DNA of 55,156 bases from Bacteroidales bacterium (GCA_017398335.1 JAFQGK010000060.1:1-55156); one strand, 5' to 3'; positions 1 to 9,041 are shown, counted from the first letter of the stretch. Made by a program: numbers and translations. The notes: generated by a model from the sequence alone, not told the origin.

Positions 1-227
1 ACTCTTACTCTCAACCCAACTGCGCTCCCTGAGGGTTCTTCACAGATGTTCCTCTTCTCTTCAAGCAACCCTAGCGTTGCAAGCGTAGTTCAGAGCACCG
101 GTGTAATCACTGCAAAGGCAGCTGGTGAGACTATCATCACTATCTACTCTAACGACCCTTACACTATGGAGCAGCCACCTTACACTACAGTTAAGGTTAC
201 TGTTATCCAGCCTGTAACTTCAATCAC
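1..227 (+). repeat. Copy 1 of 540-bp-period internal tandem duplication
   Basis: Bases 1-227 match 541-767 in 225 of 227 positions; the differences are at 120 and 123 and are synonymous in two adjacent Ala codons. The match runs off the left edge of the window, so the full length of the duplicated unit is unknown. Confidence 0.9.
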
Positions 228-1338
228 TCTCCCTGAGACTGTTGAGGTATACGTTGGAAAGTCTGCAAGCCTCAACCCTGTCGTAGGTCCTGAGAACGCA
301 ACTGACAAGTCACTCACTTGGACTGTAAGCGGATCTGATACTCCTGAGAAGATCAGCGTAAGCGCTGACGGTGTTGTAACTGCTAACAGCTACAACATGT
401 CTGGAAGCAACGAGTACACTGTTACTGCTACTTCAAAGAGCAATCCTTCTGTAAGCGCTTCTACTAAGGTTGTCGTTAAGCCTATCAACGTAACCTCTGT
501 TGTTGTTGAGAACGCTGAGATTACTCTCTCTGTAGGTGAGACTCTTACTCTCAACCCAACTGCGCTCCCTGAGGGTTCTTCACAGATGTTCCTCTTCTCT
601 TCAAGCAACCCTAGCGTTGCAAGCGTAGTTCAGAGCACCGGTGTAATCACTGCAAAGGCTGCAGGTGAGACTATCATCACTATCTACTCTAACGACCCTT
701 ACACTATGGAGCAGCCACCTTACACTACAGTTAAGGTTACTGTTATCCAGCCTGTAACTTCAATCACACTTCCTTCAGAGACTATTACTATTACTGAAGG
801 CGAGACTGTAAGCTTCGCATACACAGTAAACCCTGAGAATGCTTCAAACAAGGCTCTTACATGGAAGGTGTCTGGTGCTACTCCTGAGAAACTTGTCGTA
901 ACTGACGGCCAGATATATGCTGACGGTTTCAACCCATACATGTCAAACGAGTACACTGTAACTGCTACTTCAGTATCTAACCCTGAGGTAAAGGCTACAA
1001 TGAAGGTTGTGGTCGAGCAGGCTCCGCTCGTAGAAAGCGTGTCAGTTGACGCTGAGACCATCACAATGAAGGTTGGTGAGACATTTGACACAAGCAGACT
1101 CACAGTAGCTCCTGCTGGTGCATCAAACAAGACCTCATTCAGATTCCAGGCGTATGTATATGGATCATGGAACAATACCAACGGATACGGTACTCCAGTC
1201 AGTGGTAATGTGATCACCGAATCTAACGGTACATTTACTGCCAACACTCCTGGAACTTACACTATCGGTGTTTCAATGGATGGTCTGTACAGCGTTCAGC
1301 CACCATTCACATCATTCACTCTCGTAATCGAAGAGTAA
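1..1338 (+). CDS. BIG2 (bacterial Ig-like) repeat surface protein, 5'-truncated
   Basis: The reading frame is open from base 1, so the N-terminus lies outside the window; the first Met at base 46 is internal to a repeat. The visible 445 residues are successive Ig-like domains with the BIG2 signature: phrases such as SVxVG(E/K)xxxLNPxxxPENA, then LTWxVSG, then xVTATS and a closing VKVTV strand. Such domains form beta-sandwich stalks in extracellular or outer-membrane-anchored Bacteroidetes proteins. Bases 1-227 recur at 541-767 with only two differences, so at least one 540-bp (180-residue) unit was duplicated recently. The last domain (about residues 340-445) diverges and ends in IEE with no evident sorting domain. 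Ligand or function cannot be told from the sequence. The frame ends at TAA 1336-1338 and is followed by an intrinsic terminator. Confidence 0.8.
   Translation, partial: TLTLNPTALPEGSSQMFLFSSSNPSVASVVQSTGVITAKAAGETIITIYSNDPYTMEQPPYTTVKVTVIQPVTSITLPETVEVYVGKSASLNPVVGPENATDKSLTWTVSGSDTPEKISVSADGVVTANSYNMSGSNEYTVTATSKSNPSVSASTKVVVKPINVTSVVVENAEITLSVGETLTLNPTALPEGSSQMFLFSSSNPSVASVVQSTGVITAKAAGETIITIYSNDPYTMEQPPYTTVKVTVIQPVTSITLPSETITITEGETVSFAYTVNPENASNKALTWKVSGATPEKLVVTDGQIYADGFNPYMSNEYTVTATSVSNPEVKATMKVVVEQAPLVESVSVDAETITMKVGETFDTSRLTVAPAGASNKTSFRFQAYVYGSWNNTNGYGTPVSGNVITESNGTFTANTPGTYTIGVSMDGLYSVQPPFTSFTLVIEE
541..767 (+). repeat. Copy 2 of 540-bp-period internal tandem duplication
   Basis: This is the second copy of the segment at 1-227, in the same frame. 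The copies diverge abruptly after 767, where the Ig-like domain continues with a different sequence. Confidence 0.9.
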
Positions 1339-1374
1339 TCTGAACAAAGGTCCATATGGACTTGAATATATGAT

Positions 1375-1408
1375 AAAGGGTTCGCAGACTGGCGGACCCT
1401 TTATTTAT
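1375..1408 (+). terminator. Intrinsic terminator after the BIG2 gene
   Basis: An 11-bp stem (1375-1385 with 1392-1402, one G-T wobble) around a 6-nt loop is followed by a T-rich tract. It lies 37 bp after the BIG2 stop codon. Confidence 0.85.
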
Positions 1409-1442
1409 TGCAGATAAAATGAAATAATCTTGTGGCAACAGA

Positions 1443-1472
1443 TTGTTTTATCGGAATTTATATCTATCTTTG
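1443..1472 (+). promoter_or_regulatory. Bacteroidetes-type promoter of rpsO
   Basis: A TTG (-33 element) at 1443-1445 is followed after 19 bp by TATCTTTG at 1465-1472, a perfect match to the TAnnTTTG -7 consensus. This predicts a leader of roughly 65-70 nt before rpsO. Confidence 0.75.
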
Positions 1473-1543
1473 CGCCGCAAAAATCCGCAATCTGCAGGTT
1501 TTATGCAATGACAATTATTATTAACCTCTAATTTTTTCTAAAG

Positions 1544-1819
1544 ATGGCTGAATATTTGGCACCAGAGAAAAAACAGGAGCTTTTCGCGAAGTACGGAAAG
1601 TCTAATACTGACACAGGTTCTCCAGAGAGCCAGGTGGCTTTATTTTCCTACCGTATCGCTCATCTTACCGAGCACCTCAAGAGCAACAAGCACGACTACT
1701 CTACACGTCGTTCACTCTTGAAGCTTGTAGGTAAGAGACGTCGTGTCCTTGACTACCTCAAGGAGATTGATATTGAGAGATACAGAGCTATCGTTAAGGA
1801 GCTTGGTCTCCGTCGATAA
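1544..1819 (+). CDS. rpsO: 30S ribosomal protein S15
   Basis: The 91-residue product is full length for bacterial S15, which binds the central domain of 16S rRNA early in 30S assembly. Diagnostic features are the [17 protein letters not shown] segment (residues 22-38), the [13 protein letters not shown] segment and the basic C-terminal helices ending in LGLRR. The start is fixed by the conserved N-terminus and by a consensus promoter about 70 bp upstream. pnp follows, the same neighbour order as in many bacteria, but here an intrinsic terminator lies between them, so co-transcription would need read-through. Confidence 0.97.
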   Translation: MAEYLAPEKKQELFAKYGKSNTDTGSPESQVALFSYRIAHLTEHLKSNKHDYSTRRSLLKLVGKRRRVLDYLKEIDIERYRAIVKELGLRR

Positions 1820-1843
1820 GCTACATTATAGTAGGAAACGACG

Positions 1844-1880
1844 AAAGGGGGAAACCGCACAGGTACATTCCCCCTTTTTT
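1844..1880 (+). terminator. Intrinsic terminator after rpsO
   Basis: GGGGGAA (1847-1853) pairs with TTCCCCC (1868-1874), extended by A-T pairs, and is followed by a run of six T. It separates rpsO from pnp. Confidence 0.85.
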
Positions 1881-1896
1881 ACGCAAGAAAGCGTCC

Positions 1897-1978
1897 TTAG
1901 CGCTAACACATCAACCTGCGGCGCAACAGGAGCACACAATATATAGACGTAACTATATCTAGAAGCCGGTAAGGCTTC
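1897..1978 (+). promoter_or_regulatory. Structured leader region upstream of pnp
   Basis: The 164 bp between the rpsO terminator and pnp hold no gene. They contain a 10-bp perfect palindrome (TTAGCGCTAA, 1897-1906), an inverted repeat ATATAG/CTATAT (1941-1946 and 1953-1958) and a 6-bp hairpin GAAGCC/GGCTTC with a 5-nt loop (1962-1978). No clear TAnnTTTG box is visible. The hairpins could act in pnp leader control, as is known for enterobacterial pnp, but this is inference. A purine-rich GGGGGAGGCGGG tract lies 15-26 bp before the ATG. Confidence 0.4.
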
Positions 1979-2044
1979 GTATGGACGGAACAGATGGAAT
2001 TAATAATGACTCCCATAGGGGGAGGCGGGTTGAAAATCAAGTAA

Positions 2045-4369
2045 ATGAATATCGTTAAAAAGACAATCGAACTATCCGACGGAAGGATAATCGAAATCGA
2101 GACCGGTAAGCTTGCCAAGCAGGCAGACGGTTCAGTTGTCGTCAAGATGGGCGGCACAATGCTCCTTGCAACAGTAACTTGCGCAAAAGACGCAAAGGAA
2201 GATGTTGATTTCATGCCACTTCAGGTGGACTACAAGGAGAAATATGCATCCGCAGGTCGTTTTCCTGGCGGATTTATGAAGAGAGAAGGAAAGGCTTCTG
2301 ATTATGAAATCCTTATCGCACGTCTCGTAGACAGAGCGCTCAGACCTTTGTTCCCTGAGGATTTCCACGCAGAAGTATTTGTAAACGTAAACCTTATTTC
2401 AGCAGAGAAGGATATCCAGCCTGACGCATTGGCAGGTCTTGCTGCTTCTGCAGCTCTTGCAGTCAGTGACATTCCTTTCGAAGGTCCTATTTCAGAGGTA
2501 CGCGTTGCGAGAATCGGGGGTGAACTCAAGATCAACCCTAACTTCAGCGAGATGGCTGATGCAGACCTCGACATCATGGTTGCTGCAACATATGACAACA
2601 TCATGATGGTAGAGGGTGAGATGAACGAGGTAAGCGAGCGCGACATGCTCGATGCTATCAAGTTCGCTCACGAGGAGATCAAGAAGCACTGCAAGGTTCA
2701 GATGGAGCTTACCGAAGCTGTAGGCAAGACTGAAAAGAGAGCATACTGCCATGAGGAGAACGACGAGGATCTCCGCAAGGCAATCCAGGAGTTCTGCTAC
2801 GACAGATGCTACGCCATCGCTAAGTCAGGCTCAGCAAAGCACGAAAGATCAGACGCATTCGAGGCACTCAAGGAGGAGTTCTACGCAACACTTCCGGAAG
2901 AGGAGCAGGAAGAGAAGAGAATGATGATCGAAAGATATTACCACGCTGTAGAGAAGGCTGCCATGAGAAACATGATCCTCGACGAGGGCGTACGTCTCGA
3001 CGGCCGTGACACTACTACAGTACGTCCAATCTGGTGTGAGACAGATTACCTGCCTTGCGCTCACGGTTCAGCAATCTTCACCCGCGGTGAGACTCAGTCA
3101 CTTTCGACTGTAACCCTCGGAACGAAGCTCGATATGAAGGAGCGTGACGAGGTTCTCATCCAGGACACCGACCAGTTCGTACTCCACTATAACTTCCCTC
3201 CTTTCTCTACAGGTGAGGCCCGTCCTCAGCGTGGTGTAGGCCGTCGTGAGATCGGACACGGAAACCTTGCATACAGAGCCCTCAAGCCAATGATTCCAAT
3301 GGCTCCGGAGAATCCATACGCAGTTCGCGTAGTTTCAGACATCCTTGAGTCAAACGGTTCATCATCGATGGCTACAGTATGTGCAGGATGCCTTGCCCTC
3401 ATGGATGCAGGTGTGAAGATCAAGAAGCCTGTAGCAGGTGTAGCGATGGGTCTTATCACAGACAAGGACAATCCTAACGAGCGTTATGCAATCCTTACCG
3501 ATATCCTCGGTGACGAGGACCACCTCGGAGATATGGACTTCAAGGTTACAGGTACCAAGGACGGTATCACTGCAACCCAGATGGACATCAAGGTGGACGG
3601 CCTTTCATATGATGTTCTCGAGAAAGCTCTCGAGCAGGCACGCCAGGGCCGTATGCACATCATGGGCGAGATGATGAAGACCATCAGCGAGCCACGTGCA
3701 GAGTACAAGGAGTTTGTTCCACGTATGGTACAGCTCATCGTTGAGGGTGAGTTCATCGGTGCAATCATCGGAAAGGGTGGCGAGACTATCCAGAAGATCC
3801 AGCGTGAGACCGGCACAACCATCACTATCACTGAGGAGCAGATCGACGGCGTTCAGAAGGGTGTCGTTGACATCTTCGGACTTGACAAGGAGTCTATGGA
3901 CAAAGCTATCTCATGGATCAATGGCATCACTGCAGTTCCAGAAGTAGACACTGTATACCATGGAAAGGTAGTTTCAATCCTGGAGTTCGGTGCTTTTGTC
4001 GAGATTCTCCCAGGCAAGGAAGGACTTCTCCACATCTCGGAGATCGACTGGAACAAGACCGAAAAGGTAGAGGACGTACTCAACATCGGTGACGAGGTTG
4101 ACGTGAAGCTGCTCGAGATCGACGCAAAGACAGGCAAGATGAGACTTTCACGCAAGGCTCTCATAGAGAAGCCTGAAGGCTATGTTGAGCCTGAGCGCAA
4201 GCCACGCGGTGACCGTGGTCCACGTCGTGACAATGACCGTCGCGACAACAGAGGTCCACGTCGTGACGAGAACCGTGGCCCACGCCGCGAAGACAGAGGT
4301 CCACGCGGGCCGCGTCGTGAGCGTCCAGCTGAGTCACACGAGCAGAACAACGAGCCAGAAATGTTCTAA
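2045..4369 (+). CDS. pnp: Polyribonucleotide nucleotidyltransferase (PNPase)
   Basis: PNPase degrades RNA phosphorolytically from the 3' end and is a trimeric cytoplasmic RNA-decay enzyme. The 774 residues show the full order: first RNase PH domain (about 10-145), all-alpha linker (about 150-310), second RNase PH domain (about 315-545) with the FPPFSTGE and [15 protein letters not shown] motifs, a KH domain with the GKGG loop (about 555-615) and an S1 domain ([19 protein letters not shown], about 625-695). After S1 there is an extra tail of about 55 residues dominated by RGPRR-like blocks, longer and more basic than in classical PNPases, which could bind RNA or partners. The ATG at 2045 precedes the conserved start of the first domain. 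An intrinsic terminator follows. Confidence 0.97.
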   Translation: MNIVKKTIELSDGRIIEIETGKLAKQADGSVVVKMGGTMLLATVTCAKDAKEDVDFMPLQVDYKEKYASAGRFPGGFMKREGKASDYEILIARLVDRALRPLFPEDFHAEVFVNVNLISAEKDIQPDALAGLAASAALAVSDIPFEGPISEVRVARIGGELKINPNFSEMADADLDIMVAATYDNIMMVEGEMNEVSERDMLDAIKFAHEEIKKHCKVQMELTEAVGKTEKRAYCHEENDEDLRKAIQEFCYDRCYAIAKSGSAKHERSDAFEALKEEFYATLPEEEQEEKRMMIERYYHAVEKAAMRNMILDEGVRLDGRDTTTVRPIWCETDYLPCAHGSAIFTRGETQSLSTVTLGTKLDMKERDEVLIQDTDQFVLHYNFPPFSTGEARPQRGVGRREIGHGNLAYRALKPMIPMAPENPYAVRVVSDILESNGSSSMATVCAGCLALMDAGVKIKKPVAGVAMGLITDKDNPNERYAILTDILGDEDHLGDMDFKVTGTKDGITATQMDIKVDGLSYDVLEKALEQARQGRMHIMGEMMKTISEPRAEYKEFVPRMVQLIVEGEFIGAIIGKGGETIQKIQRETGTTITITEEQIDGVQKGVVDIFGLDKESMDKAISWINGITAVPEVDTVYHGKVVSILEFGAFVEILPGKEGLLHISEIDWNKTEKVEDVLNIGDEVDVKLLEIDAKTGKMRLSRKALIEKPEGYVEPERKPRGDRGPRRDNDRRDNRGPRRDENRGPRREDRGPRGPRRERPAESHEQNNEPEMF

Positions 4370-4386
4370 TCTAAATACGATATGGC

Positions 4387-4430
4387 AAAGCAGGCTGATC
4401 AGTCAGAAATGACGGTCAGCCTGCTTTTTT
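4387..4430 (+). terminator. Intrinsic terminator after pnp
   Basis: A 12-bp perfect stem (4387-4398 with 4416-4427) is followed by T residues. It closes the pnp transcript. Confidence 0.9.
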
Positions 4431-4502
4431 ATTGAAACATAACACTTCTTTAATCGAAATGATCTAACTTTATAAAAGTTTTGAAAACAGAGTTGCAAAC
4501 AG

Positions 4503-5513
4503 ATGGAAAGGCTGATAGAATGCGTACCTAATTTCAGCGAAGGACGCGACAGACAGACAATAGAATCCATTGTCTGTGCAATACAGAATGGCGGAAAGGT
4601 CAATATCCTGAACGTTGATCCGGGAGAGGCTGCAAACAGGACCGTGGTTACCTTTGTCGGCAGTCCTGAAGAGGTTGTGGAAGCTGCTTTTCATGGAGTA
4701 CGGCGAGCTGCAGAACTTATCGATATGCGGAAACACCACGGAACACACCCGCGCCTGGGTGCGACTGACGTCCTTCCTCTGATTCCTGTTTCCGGAATCA
4801 CTCTAGAAGAATGCGCACTGCTTGCAAGAAAACTTGCAGAGCGCATATACACGGAACTCGGCATTCCATGCTACTGCTATGAAGCTGCAGCATTCAAGCC
4901 TGAGCGCAAGAATCTTGCGGTGTGCCGCTCCGGTGAATATGAGGCCCTTCCCGCCAAGATGGCAGATCCGGAACGTCGTCCGGATTTCGGGCCTGAGACC
5001 TATACGGAACAGGCTGCCAAAGCCGGAGCCGTAAATGTCGGAGCCCGCAATTTTCTGATAGCAGTCAATTTCAACCTCAACACCACGTCTGCCCAACTGG
5101 CTAACGAGATCGCACGGGACGTAAGAGAAAAAGGGAAAGCAATTCCCGGCAGGCTCAAAGGATGTAAAGCCATTGGATGGTTCATTGAAGAATACGGCAT
5201 TGCACAGGTTTCAATGAACATTACCGACATAGACGCTACCCCTCTGCACAAGGCTTTCGAACAGGTTCGCAAAGCAGCTATGGAACGAGGTCTCGAAGTT
5301 ACGGGAACGGAGATCATAGGTCTTGTTCCCAAACGCGTCCTCATCGAAGCCGGAATCCATTTCCTTGAAAAGCAGCAGTGCGGAACAGGACTCTCCGAAG
5401 ACGAGATAATGCAGGTCGCAGTTGAATCAATGAGGCTGGACGATCTGAGACCATTCCACCCTAGGGATAAAGTCCTGGAGTTTCTTATCGGCGGACAGGG
5501 ACCGGACTTTTAG
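4503..5513 (+). CDS. ftcD: Glutamate formimidoyltransferase (formiminotransferase domain only)
   Basis: The enzyme moves the formimino group of N-formimino-L-glutamate to tetrahydrofolate, the last step of one route of histidine breakdown. The N-terminus carries the family signature CVPNFSEGRD, followed by HGTHPRLGATDVLPL (around residues 79-93), which contains the active-site His region. At 336 residues it covers only the transferase domains; the cyclodeaminase domain fused to it in mammals is absent. No other hut gene is nearby, so it sits alone between pnp and a convergent gene. Its last 29 bp overlap the 3' end of the Wzi-like gene on the other strand. A weak promoter-like TAACTTTA lies about 35 bp upstream. 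Confidence 0.92.
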   Translation: MERLIECVPNFSEGRDRQTIESIVCAIQNGGKVNILNVDPGEAANRTVVTFVGSPEEVVEAAFHGVRRAAELIDMRKHHGTHPRLGATDVLPLIPVSGITLEECALLARKLAERIYTELGIPCYCYEAAAFKPERKNLAVCRSGEYEALPAKMADPERRPDFGPETYTEQAAKAGAVNVGARNFLIAVNFNLNTTSAQLANEIARDVREKGKAIPGRLKGCKAIGWFIEEYGIAQVSMNITDIDATPLHKAFEQVRKAAMERGLEVTGTEIIGLVPKRVLIEAGIHFLEKQQCGTGLSEDEIMQVAVESMRLDDLRPFHPRDKVLEFLIGGQGPDF

Positions 5514-7005
5514 ATCCGGAAGCTGAGATTTTCATGGTCAATCCGAAACAGTTCTGATATAATTTACCGATGTCTCCGTATGCACCGACAGAAAGAGATA
5601 CCGGCAGATTCGTGACAACGCGTCCGAAATCCAGTTCCAAAGCAAGAGAAAGCTGCCATGGTCGGGAGTTGAATATTGAATCGCCGGACATGCCGAAATT
5701 GCCCCAGTTGGATGAATATGTAGCCTTGAAGCAATAAGGCAGCATACCTGCATTTCCTTTCAGTCCCACATGATGCGCACGTATACGGTTATTGACTACA
5801 CCCGGAACCTTCCCATCTTCTCCCACCGCCTCCGGAGTCATCAGGGGCAATCCGATTATCCTCCCATGGTAAGTCCATCCTGACTTATAATCCAGGCTGT
5901 TGAAGTAGGTGTCCATACCGCCTAAGACGATTCTTCCATAATAAAAGTCGTCCGGTCTCTGCCAATAGGCATCCACGTGGTCGGGATAGACCTTGGTCAT
6001 CTCTTCTTCCGTTGCCGGTCTGTCATGAACATCACCGGACTGCCAAGTGGTATGCACATATTCATATAGGACATCCGTCACAAAGCCACCTCTGTCGTTA
6101 AGATTGAAGATCAGGGAATAGACTCCATCAGGGGCATTCTGGATCTTGATTGCGCCTCTTCCATCCTCGAAAGGCATATCATACTGGGCTGTCATGACAA
6201 ACTTCCTTGCCCTCCACCTCAAGCGCACATACTCCCTGCCAAGATGATTGCCCAAAGCATTCTGTCTGTCACCATCAGGCGCATCCGCTCCCCCGGGAAG
6301 AGCAAAGATGACTCTCCAGTAATCCTTCCACGAGTGAGGAAGAGTGCCGTGGTCCGGAGACACGCCGCCCCACTGTACCCAATGGTCAAGTCCTGCTTCC
6401 AGATCCACCTTTCTGCCCAACGCCACCTTGAGTGCAAGCGACTTATTGTGGACCAAGGTACCTTTGACATATCTGTTGTCCAGCATCTGATAGTGAGCAA
6501 AATTACCTTTTATTCCTACCCAATGCCCTTTCTCGAAATATATCCAGTCCGACCATAGGTTCACACCGGGAAGGTTTCTGGCATAGCCGGACATAATGAT
6601 ATCACCTCCTGTCAGCGACAGATCGCACAGTTCCTGCTGCCGAGGCTTAAGGCCGATGTCCGCATGAAGCATACGCCATCCGGCGGAAAGATACAGTCTG
6701 TCTACCAGGCCCGTAACCCTGGAATCACTCACCGACCTTCCTGCCGCAATGCAGCCCACAAGATTGGCACCTGCCCCGAAGTACAGCCCGTTACTTGCCA
6801 TATAAAGTACATCTCCCCCACCAGACAGCAACGTAGAAGTCACATCCGGCATATATCCCCCCTTGACTGTCCTGGCCCAGAACGGAAGGACAGCGGAACT
6901 TCCTACAGCCGTGGCTGATGTCAGGCTGTAGTCAATTTTCCATCCTTGTCCAAAAACGGAGAATGACGTGAGATATAAGCAGAAAAACAGTACTATTCTT
7001 TTCAT
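5485..7005 (-). CDS. Wzi-like capsule-assembly family outer-membrane beta-barrel protein
   Basis: The 506-residue product has an N-terminal signal peptide (about 1-19, cleaved after FSVFGQ) and then many short amphipathic aromatic strands typical of an outer-membrane barrel. The early segment LPFWARTVKGGYMPD, the ADIGLKPR strand, the YARNLPGV segment and the overall length resemble the Bacteroidetes branch of the Wzi capsule-assembly family; E. coli Wzi is a lectin-like barrel that attaches capsule to the surface. No capsule genes are adjacent, so the role here is uncertain. It is read divergently from the esterase gene, with a consensus -7 box at 7034-7041, and overlaps ftcD tail to tail by 29 bp. 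Confidence 0.55.
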   Translation of the reverse strand: MKRIVLFFCLYLTSFSVFGQGWKIDYSLTSATAVGSSAVLPFWARTVKGGYMPDVTSTLLSGGGDVLYMASNGLYFGAGANLVGCIAAGRSVSDSRVTGLVDRLYLSAGWRMLHADIGLKPRQQELCDLSLTGGDIIMSGYARNLPGVNLWSDWIYFEKGHWVGIKGNFAHYQMLDNRYVKGTLVHNKSLALKVALGRKVDLEAGLDHWVQWGGVSPDHGTLPHSWKDYWRVIFALPGGADAPDGDRQNALGNHLGREYVRLRWRARKFVMTAQYDMPFEDGRGAIKIQNAPDGVYSLIFNLNDRGGFVTDVLYEYVHTTWQSGDVHDRPATEEEMTKVYPDHVDAYWQRPDDFYYGRIVLGGMDTYFNSLDYKSGWTYHGRIIGLPLMTPEAVGEDGKVPGVVNNRIRAHHVGLKGNAGMLPYCFKATYSSNWGNFGMSGDSIFNSRPWQLSLALELDFGRVVTNLPVSLSVGAYGDIGKLYQNCFGLTMKISASGSKSPVPVRR

Positions 7006-7033
7006 CTTATGCCTTCAAAAGGGCTTCCGCATA

Positions 7034-7041
7034 CAAAGATA
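7034..7041 (-). promoter_or_regulatory. -7 box of the Wzi-like gene
   Basis: CAAAGATA on the + strand reads TATCTTTG on the - strand, a perfect TAnnTTTG match 28 bp before the ATG at 7005. No clear TTG -33 element is seen. Confidence 0.6.
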
Positions 7042-7055
7042 CAAAATTAAATTTC

Positions 7056-7063
7056 TATCTTTG
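7056..7063 (+). promoter_or_regulatory. -7 box of the esterase gene
   Basis: TATCTTTG is a perfect TAnnTTTG match 44 bp before the ATG at 7108. With the minus-strand box at 7034-7041 it forms a back-to-back divergent promoter pair 14 bp apart. Confidence 0.65.
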
Positions 7064-7107
7064 TTCACAGAATTCCCTAAAGAAGAATCATTCATAACAG
7101 ATAAAAG

Positions 7108-7995
7108 ATGAAAAAGTTTCTATTCGTCATCCTTCTCGCTTTCTTGAGCGCAGGATCATTCAATGCAGCGGCGCAGAAACATCAGCCGCAGACCAAAAAG
7201 TACGAATTCCGACACCAGGGAATGGAAAGAAGCTACTGGCTCTACATTCCTGAGAATCTCAGGCCGGACGCTCCTCTTGTGTTCGTTCTTCACGGATATG
7301 GCGGAAAGGCAGAAGGCTACAGACCGGAAATGCTTGCGACAGCAAGAAAGCACGGATTTGCTGTATGCTACCCACAGGGAGCAAAGGACGGAAAAGGAAA
7401 GAACTGCTGGAATGTAGGATATTCATTCCAGAAGGACTACAAGACCAATGATGTAGACTTCCTCTGCGATCTTGCCAGATATCTCCAGAAGAAGTACGGA
7501 TTCAAGAAGCAGAACACCTTCCTTACAGGTATGTCCAACGGTGGCGAAATGTGCTATCAGATGGCAGCGCAGCGTCCGGATGCGTTTGCAGCATACGCTC
7601 CTATCGCAGGTCTGACAATGGAGTGGTCATACAAGAAGAACCCTCACAAGAAGGCTGTTCCGCTTATGGAGGTACACGGCACAATGGACAAGACTTCCAA
7701 CTGGCACGGCGATCTCAAGAACGAAGGCGGCTGGGGTGAATACATCTCAGTTCCTATGGCAGTAGGCGTTTGGGCAGCAAAGGCAAGATGCACCCACACC
7801 GAGAAGACAGAACTTCCAAAGAAGCGCAATCAGGTTGTATTGCATCGTCATGTAGGCGGAACACCGGCATGGAAGGGTGGTCCGGATGTGGAAGTACGCC
7901 TTTACGAAATCGTTGATGGCAAGCACAAGTGGGGACTTGAGGATATGGATACATGCGAGGAGATCTGGCAGTTCTTCAGCAAATACCTCAGATAA
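7108..7995 (+). CDS. Secreted alpha/beta-hydrolase esterase (PHB depolymerase / CE1-like)
   Basis: The 295-residue product has a signal peptide (about 1-22, AAAQ) and an esterase fold. The oxyanion motif is HGYGG (62-66), the nucleophile elbow is GMSNG with S143, and D194 (GTMDKTSNW) and H273 (DGKHKW) complete a plausible triad. This pattern belongs to the LpqC / polyhydroxybutyrate-depolymerase family, which in polysaccharide degraders usually acts as an acetyl or feruloyl esterase. It lies 27 bp before the AraC regulator and upstream of the rhamnose genes. A role in removing ester groups from rhamnose-rich glycans is therefore reasonable but unproven. Confidence 0.75.
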   Translation: MKKFLFVILLAFLSAGSFNAAAQKHQPQTKKYEFRHQGMERSYWLYIPENLRPDAPLVFVLHGYGGKAEGYRPEMLATARKHGFAVCYPQGAKDGKGKNCWNVGYSFQKDYKTNDVDFLCDLARYLQKKYGFKKQNTFLTGMSNGGEMCYQMAAQRPDAFAAYAPIAGLTMEWSYKKNPHKKAVPLMEVHGTMDKTSNWHGDLKNEGGWGEYISVPMAVGVWAAKARCTHTEKTELPKKRNQVVLHRHVGGTPAWKGGPDVEVRLYEIVDGKHKWGLEDMDTCEEIWQFFSKYLR

Positions 7996-8022
7996 CCATT
8001 ATCCTCTGACACTGCATCTCCC

Positions 8023-8922
8023 ATGAACACTAACTTTCACAGAAAGTATATAACTACCAATGCTACCGACCATTTATGGGGGCTCTCCATAAATTCGGTC
8101 GGTCAGCAGTTAATAGGCATGAACGAGCCATATCCCCCGCAGCTGCATCCGACACGATACCTGTTCAATACGGAAAAAGGACGCACTCTCAACGAGTACC
8201 AGCTGCTCTACATAACCAGAGGAAGCGGGAAGTTCACCAGTGAGCATGGCGGCAAATGGGAGATTAAGGAAGGTCAGATGTTCATGCTGTTCCCGGGAGA
8301 ATGGCACAATTATCACCCGGATCCGGAAACCGGATGGAACGAATACTGGATAGGATTCGAGGGTGACATCATACGACACTGGGTAAACACCGGGTTCTTT
8401 TCAAGAGAGAACCCGGTTTACAATGTCGGACTCAATGAAGAGATAATATCCCTTTACAAGAGGGCAAGAATCATAGCAGAAGCGCAGGAAGCCAATTATC
8501 AGCAGGCACTGGCTGGTATAGTAGGGTACCTTCTGGGAATGGTTGTCTATCTGAGCCGAAATCTGGCTTTCAACAGTTCAGTAGGAAGCAGTATAAATAC
8601 TGCCAAGATTGCCATTTACGAAAACATCAGCACTATTACACCTGAAGCTTTGGCTGCAATGTCCTGCATGAGCTACTCAAGATTCAGAAAGATCTTCAAA
8701 GAATACACGGGTTTTGCCCCTTCCCAATATATCCAGCAGGTAAGAATCAACATGGCGAAGGAAATGCTCACAAACACGCATCTTCCGATAAAGGAGATCT
8801 CCGTTGAACTTGGCTATGAAAACAAAGACTACTTCTTTACTGCTTTCAGAAAGGTAGCAGGCATGACGCCGCTACAATATCGCACATTCACGCAAGGGCT
8901 CAATCAGGAGCAGGCTCTATAA
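8023..8922 (+). CDS. AraC-family transcriptional regulator (probable rhamnose regulator)
   Basis: The 299-residue protein has an N-terminal cupin-like sensing domain (about 30-130, with YITRGSGKF, then LFPGEWHNYHPD) and a C-terminal AraC double helix-turn-helix (about 195-295). The second HTH carries the family signature IKEISVELGYENKDYFFTAFRKVAGMTPLQYR in part. Bacteroides RhaR, which activates the rhamnose operon, is an AraC-type protein encoded beside the same genes, so regulation of rhaB onward is likely. It has no separate promoter that I can see and probably shares a transcript with the esterase, 27 bp upstream. The ATG at 8023 is the only reasonable start near the preceding stop. Confidence 0.85.
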   Translation: MNTNFHRKYITTNATDHLWGLSINSVGQQLIGMNEPYPPQLHPTRYLFNTEKGRTLNEYQLLYITRGSGKFTSEHGGKWEIKEGQMFMLFPGEWHNYHPDPETGWNEYWIGFEGDIIRHWVNTGFFSRENPVYNVGLNEEIISLYKRARIIAEAQEANYQQALAGIVGYLLGMVVYLSRNLAFNSSVGSSINTAKIAIYENISTITPEALAAMSCMSYSRFRKIFKEYTGFAPSQYIQQVRINMAKEMLTNTHLPIKEISVELGYENKDYFFTAFRKVAGMTPLQYRTFTQGLNQEQAL

Positions 8923-9041
8923 AATGCAGTCATAAAATCATTTTTCAAAGTCGTTCGTCATATTCTTTCGTTAACTTAGCATCCACAAGGCAGATATAGC
9001 CACATCTTCAGCCATGTAACAGGAAGCAAAAAACCAAGTAT
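8923..9041 (+). promoter_or_regulatory. Regulatory gap before rhaB
   Basis: This 119-bp non-coding gap separates the regulator from the rhamnose operon. The best promoter-like element is TTAACTTAG near 8970-8978, one mismatch from TAnnTTTG. No obvious AraC direct repeat could be recognised by eye. Confidence 0.3.

Noticed and set aside
720-1247. 175-codon minus-strand open frame within the BIG2 gene
   Set aside because: It mirrors the repetitive codon pattern of the real gene and has no independent support.
4503-5513. Histidine-utilisation (hut) operon
   Set aside because: Only ftcD is present; the neighbours are pnp and a Wzi-like gene.
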